From Gammaproteobacteria bacterium (GTDB taxonomy: Bacteria > Pseudomonadota > Gammaproteobacteria > DSM-16500), in contig JAHCAO010000002.1 of NCBI GenBank assembly GCA_019634835.1, positions 1 to 64,000 of the forward strand: DNA of 64,000 bases, given 5' to 3'. Each line of letters opens with the position of its first letter. Within the stretch, counting starts at the first letter, position 1. Below the pieces are notes generated by a model. It saw nothing but the letters and a program-made list of their open reading frames with translations, made no database searches and was not told where the DNA came from. Positions 63,448-64,000 of the stretch are shown here, one piece after another. Both the position numbers and the translations under genes were made by a program.

Positions 63448-64000
63448 CTACGATGAAATTCCTACTGTAGCCAAGATGACTTGTACAAACTGATAAATGT
63501 TAATGCAGAGAATCCCTCCAATGATATGAGTAATTCCTCTGCTTGTATTTTGTTGTCCGCCATGCCCGCCTAGATGGCTTAACATCAGTAATCCTCGAAT
63601 AAAAGCAACCACACCTACGAATTGGACAATCAGATAACAAACATTAATAAACTGAGACCATTGATCTTCTTGCTGCAAATAACCATAGGGATTAGGATTA
63701 GTCCAGAACGTACTCATCCCCACTCGCACTGAAGTAGGGATATAGAGGAGCATCACGCCAATCGCAATCTGTACGATTGGTCCTGTGAGGTGATGTTCAT
63801 GAGACATTTGGGTACGTGCTTCACCAACATGTTTAAGCTTTACAACACCTCTAATAATCATCAACATACCCATAACATAAGCAATAGCCGTGACCAAACG
63901 CATTAAGTTAGGTATAGACTCTGCTATGTTTACGAGTATGGTTTGTGCAGATAAATCGGTGACATTTGGTTGTTGTGAATAGGCTGGCATAGCAAACAAT
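63448..64000 (-). CDS. icmC: Type IVB secretion protein IcmC/DotE (5' end missing)
   Basis: The visible 183 residues include the end of a signal peptide (AMPAYSQQ), a membrane segment (LVTAIAYVMGMLMIIRGVVK), a central TGPIVQIAIGVMLLYIPTSV, and a third segment (FVGVVAFIRGLLML). The frame is open to the window edge; the TTG near 63999 is not a credible start because the signal peptide is cut, so the true start lies outside. It is followed by icmD, icmJ and icmB, as in Legionella. Confidence 0.93.
   Translation of the reverse strand, partial: LFAMPAYSQQPNVTDLSAQTILVNIAESIPNLMRLVTAIAYVMGMLMIIRGVVKLKHVGEARTQMSHEHHLTGPIVQIAIGVMLLYIPTSVRVGMSTFWTNPNPYGYLQQEDQWSQFINVCYLIVQFVGVVAFIRGLLMLSHLGGHGGQQNTSRGITHIIGGILCINIYQFVQVILATVGISS

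Overview
The window is AT-rich gammaproteobacterial chromosome. It carries a set of Dot/Icm (type IVB secretion) genes: icmH/dotU and icmF on the + strand (53400-57675), and icmB/dotO, icmJ/dotN, icmD/dotP and the 3' part of icmC/dotE on the - strand (59124-64000). Together with several eukaryote-like or coiled-coil proteins of effector type, this points to the order Legionellales (Legionella/Coxiella/Aquicella/Berkiella-like). I cannot name the species from the sequence alone.

Layout. 1-4250: a small secreted protein, an isochorismatase-fold protein, a HutG-like arginase-fold enzyme, mutY-yggX and a lipoprotein. 4345-9313: tRNA-Phe, a broken BNR/Asp-box gene, and two large membrane-anchored proteins on the - strand, one of which carries an alanine-racemase/D-threonine-aldolase PLP domain. 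9334-16107: a DUF2157 membrane protein and a complete mrpABCDEFG Na+/H+ antiporter operon. 16351-31784: housekeeping genes (erpA, hemJ, hemL, rubredoxin, acyP, a GT39 enzyme, rpe, a VOC protein, rpiA, hslVU, rph, xth, an AsmA protein, tRNA-Gly), interrupted by a glycosyltransferase/ankyrin effector candidate and a pair of small unknown genes. 32017-44374: an M4 metalloprotease, a YqfO-like protein plus a DUF1338 protein, aroK, and the type IV pilus operon pilM-pilN-[pilO-pilP fusion]-pilQ. The pilus operon is divergent from mrcA, and pdxB-ubiA follow. 44664-52573: yhgN/marC, an F-box/Sel1 effector candidate overlapping rsmJ, dedA, accB-accC and a 735-residue coiled-coil protein. 52758-64000: fis and the Dot/Icm block, with a dienelactone-hydrolase-like gene and a GNAT gene between icmF and icmB.

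The most unusual feature is the intergenic space. At least five families of dispersed, palindromic, multi-branched repeats lie between genes. In family 2 (three copies: 17211-17389, 44425-44595, 58934-59092) a nearly invariant core of about 63 nt with two hairpins is enclosed by 48-58 bp inverted arms. The middle of each arm differs between copies, but the two arms of each copy stay complementary. Families 1, 3 and 4 share the same general design (long outer stem, small inner hairpins), and hairpins with an nGGA-type loop recur in families 2-4. These look like structured mobile or RNA elements that I cannot match to a named family.

How the genes may work together: Dot/Icm is the delivery machine, with IcmH and IcmF stabilising the core complex, IcmB as an ATPase and IcmJ in the coupling complex. 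The GT/ankyrin protein, the F-box/Sel1 protein, the coiled-coil protein and perhaps the PLP/membrane pair are plausible cargo. The remaining genes are ordinary metabolism, haem and Fe-S assembly, pilus and cell-wall functions. Start codons were moved inward from the longest open frame where a Shine-Dalgarno sequence or family alignment supported it.
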